A program made the position numbers and the translations under genes. Positions 5,619-6,399 of a stretch of DNA of 6,399 nt are shown here, piece by piece. Location: contig JACPJY010000144.1 of the NCBI GenBank assembly GCA_016187325.1, forward strand, positions 1-6,399, read 5' to 3'. Each line of letters opens with the position of its first letter. Positions within the stretch are counted from its first letter, which is position 1. Under the pieces are notes generated by a model. It had not been told where the DNA came from, searched no databases, and saw only the letters and a list, made by a program, of their open reading frames with translations. The stretch comes from Rhodospirillales bacterium (GTDB lineage: Bacteria > Pseudomonadota > Alphaproteobacteria > Rhodospirillales > Casp-alpha2).

Positions 5619-6399
5619 TCAGAACTTGTAGCCGTAACGGACGCCGACGTTCTCGAGCCCTTCGTTGGTCGAGCACAGCTTGGCGTTGGAGATGTGGTCG
5701 AGGAAGGCGGAGACGCTGTGGCGCTCGGCGAAGCGCAAGCCGAACTCGACCGATTCCCGGAACAGCACCCGGCAGCCGAGTTCCTTCCTGTCCAAGGGCG
5801 CGTTGGTGGTCTCGCCGGTATGCACGGCGCCGCCCAGCGAGAAGCCGCCGAACATGTAGCGCCAAAACTCCCATTCCCAGCTCAAGCCGAAATAGCCCTG
5901 GCTGGTGTCGCCCGACGAGTTGATGTTGCCGCCGATGTGCGGCCTGGGCGACCAGATGATCTTCAGGAAATCCGGCGAGGTGAACAGCAGCTCGATGTTG
6001 GCGTCGACGCCGTCTTCCTTCTTGTGGCTGAACGGTCCTTCGTCGTGGGCGAGCGCGCCAACGCGGATTTCGGACAGCCATCCGTCGCCTTGCGCCCTCG
6101 CCGGCGTCGATCGGGCGCCGACCCGCACCGTCGACTTGTCGGCGCCGGCCGTACGCTGGGCGGTGCGGCCCGGCGGCGAGGCCGGCGCTGTGGGCGCCGG
6201 AGCCGGTTGCCCCTGCGCCGATGCCGGCGACCGTGGTGCCGCGGCGGCTTTCGGCGTGCCGGTCTCGTCGAGGGTCAGGTTGGGGGTGATCGCGCGGGGA
6301 TCGGCGGGCGCCGCAGCCGGCGCCGTCGCGGGCGGAACCGCCGGCGCTCCGGTCGGCAGCATGGCCGGCGGCGGGATGGCGACCGGCGGCGTCGGTGCC
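5619..6399 (-). CDS. pagL: PagL-type lipid A 3-O-deacylase (acyloxyacyl hydrolase), 5'-truncated by the window edge
   Basis: PagL is an outer-membrane beta-barrel that removes the 3-O acyl chain from lipid A. Numbering from the internal ATG 6362, the barrel domain spans about residues 95-247, matching the roughly 150-residue mature PagL. The catalytic triad is intact: His223 and Ser225 in HISNAKL, and Glu237 in NEGLENVGVRYGYKF, the same 2- and 12-residue spacing as His126, Ser128 and Glu140 of Pseudomonas PagL. The protein ends in aromatic Phe, as outer-membrane barrels do, with alternating aromatic strands such as YFGLSWEWEFWRYMFGG. Ahead of the barrel is a Pro/Ala-rich stretch of about 90 residues with no hydrophobic signal core. 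The frame stays open and equally Pro-rich from 6362 to the window edge, so the true start and any signal peptide lie outside. The gene converges on the glycosyltransferase gene. Confidence 0.85.
   Translation of the reverse strand, partial: APTPPVAIPPPAMLPTGAPAVPPATAPAAAPADPRAITPNLTLDETGTPKAAAAPRSPASAQGQPAPAPTAPASPPGRTAQRTAGADKSTVRVGARSTPARAQGDGWLSEIRVGALAHDEGPFSHKKEDGVDANIELLFTSPDFLKIIWSPRPHIGGNINSSGDTSQGYFGLSWEWEFWRYMFGGFSLGGAVHTGETTNAPLDRKELGCRVLFRESVEFGLRFAERHSVSAFLDHISNAKLCSTNEGLENVGVRYGYKF

Noticed and set aside
5323..6081. Minus-strand 252-codon frame overlapping both convergent genes
   Set aside because: It is an out-of-frame Arg-rich reading of the PagL gene and the antisense of the glycosyltransferase end.
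1..6399. CRISPR arrays, tRNA or rRNA genes, insertion sequences, integrases or toxin-antitoxin pairs
   Set aside because: I saw no spaced direct repeats, cloverleaf-like segments, transposase motifs or terminal inverted repeats. All long frames are explained by housekeeping, transport, redox or envelope genes.

Overview
The window is high-GC, densely coding bacterial DNA with no rRNA, tRNA, CRISPR array, insertion sequence or phage gene that I can see. Gene content and style suggest an alphaproteobacterium, perhaps of the Rhodospirillales. That assignment is inferred from the overall gene set and GC-rich codon use, not from a phylogenetic marker. Seven protein-coding genes account for nearly all the sequence. 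The longest gene-free gap is about 170 bases.

Left part, minus strand: a 3'-truncated argD (acetylornithine aminotransferase, arginine biosynthesis) runs off the left edge. It has a clear promoter and Shine-Dalgarno site of its own. Upstream of it lies an ABC-2 type transporter permease whose ATPase partner is not in the window. Diverging from the permease on the plus strand is recX, encoding the RecA modulator.

Middle, plus strand: an ArsC-type reductase gene and a 2-keto-4-pentenoate hydratase/FAH-family gene lie 18 bases apart and are probably one transcript. The leader before them holds a possible promoter and a Pho-box-like direct repeat. A hairpin follows the hydratase gene. Next comes a good sigma70-like promoter and a structured leader for a 571-residue protein with a basic Pro/Lys/Ala tail, five TPR repeats and a GT9-like glycosyltransferase domain.

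Right part, minus strand: a PagL-type lipid A 3-O-deacylase ends 42 bases from the glycosyltransferase gene, in convergent orientation. Its His-Ser-Glu catalytic triad is intact. It is preceded by an unusual Pro/Ala-rich segment that continues past the window edge, so its true start is not visible.

The genes do not form one pathway: amino-acid synthesis, export, DNA repair control, redox/catabolic enzymes and envelope glycolipid work sit side by side. I found no convincing new multi-gene system. The most distinctive signals are the two low-complexity tails on envelope-type enzymes, the leader hairpin, and the Pho-box-like repeat before the ArsC-type gene.
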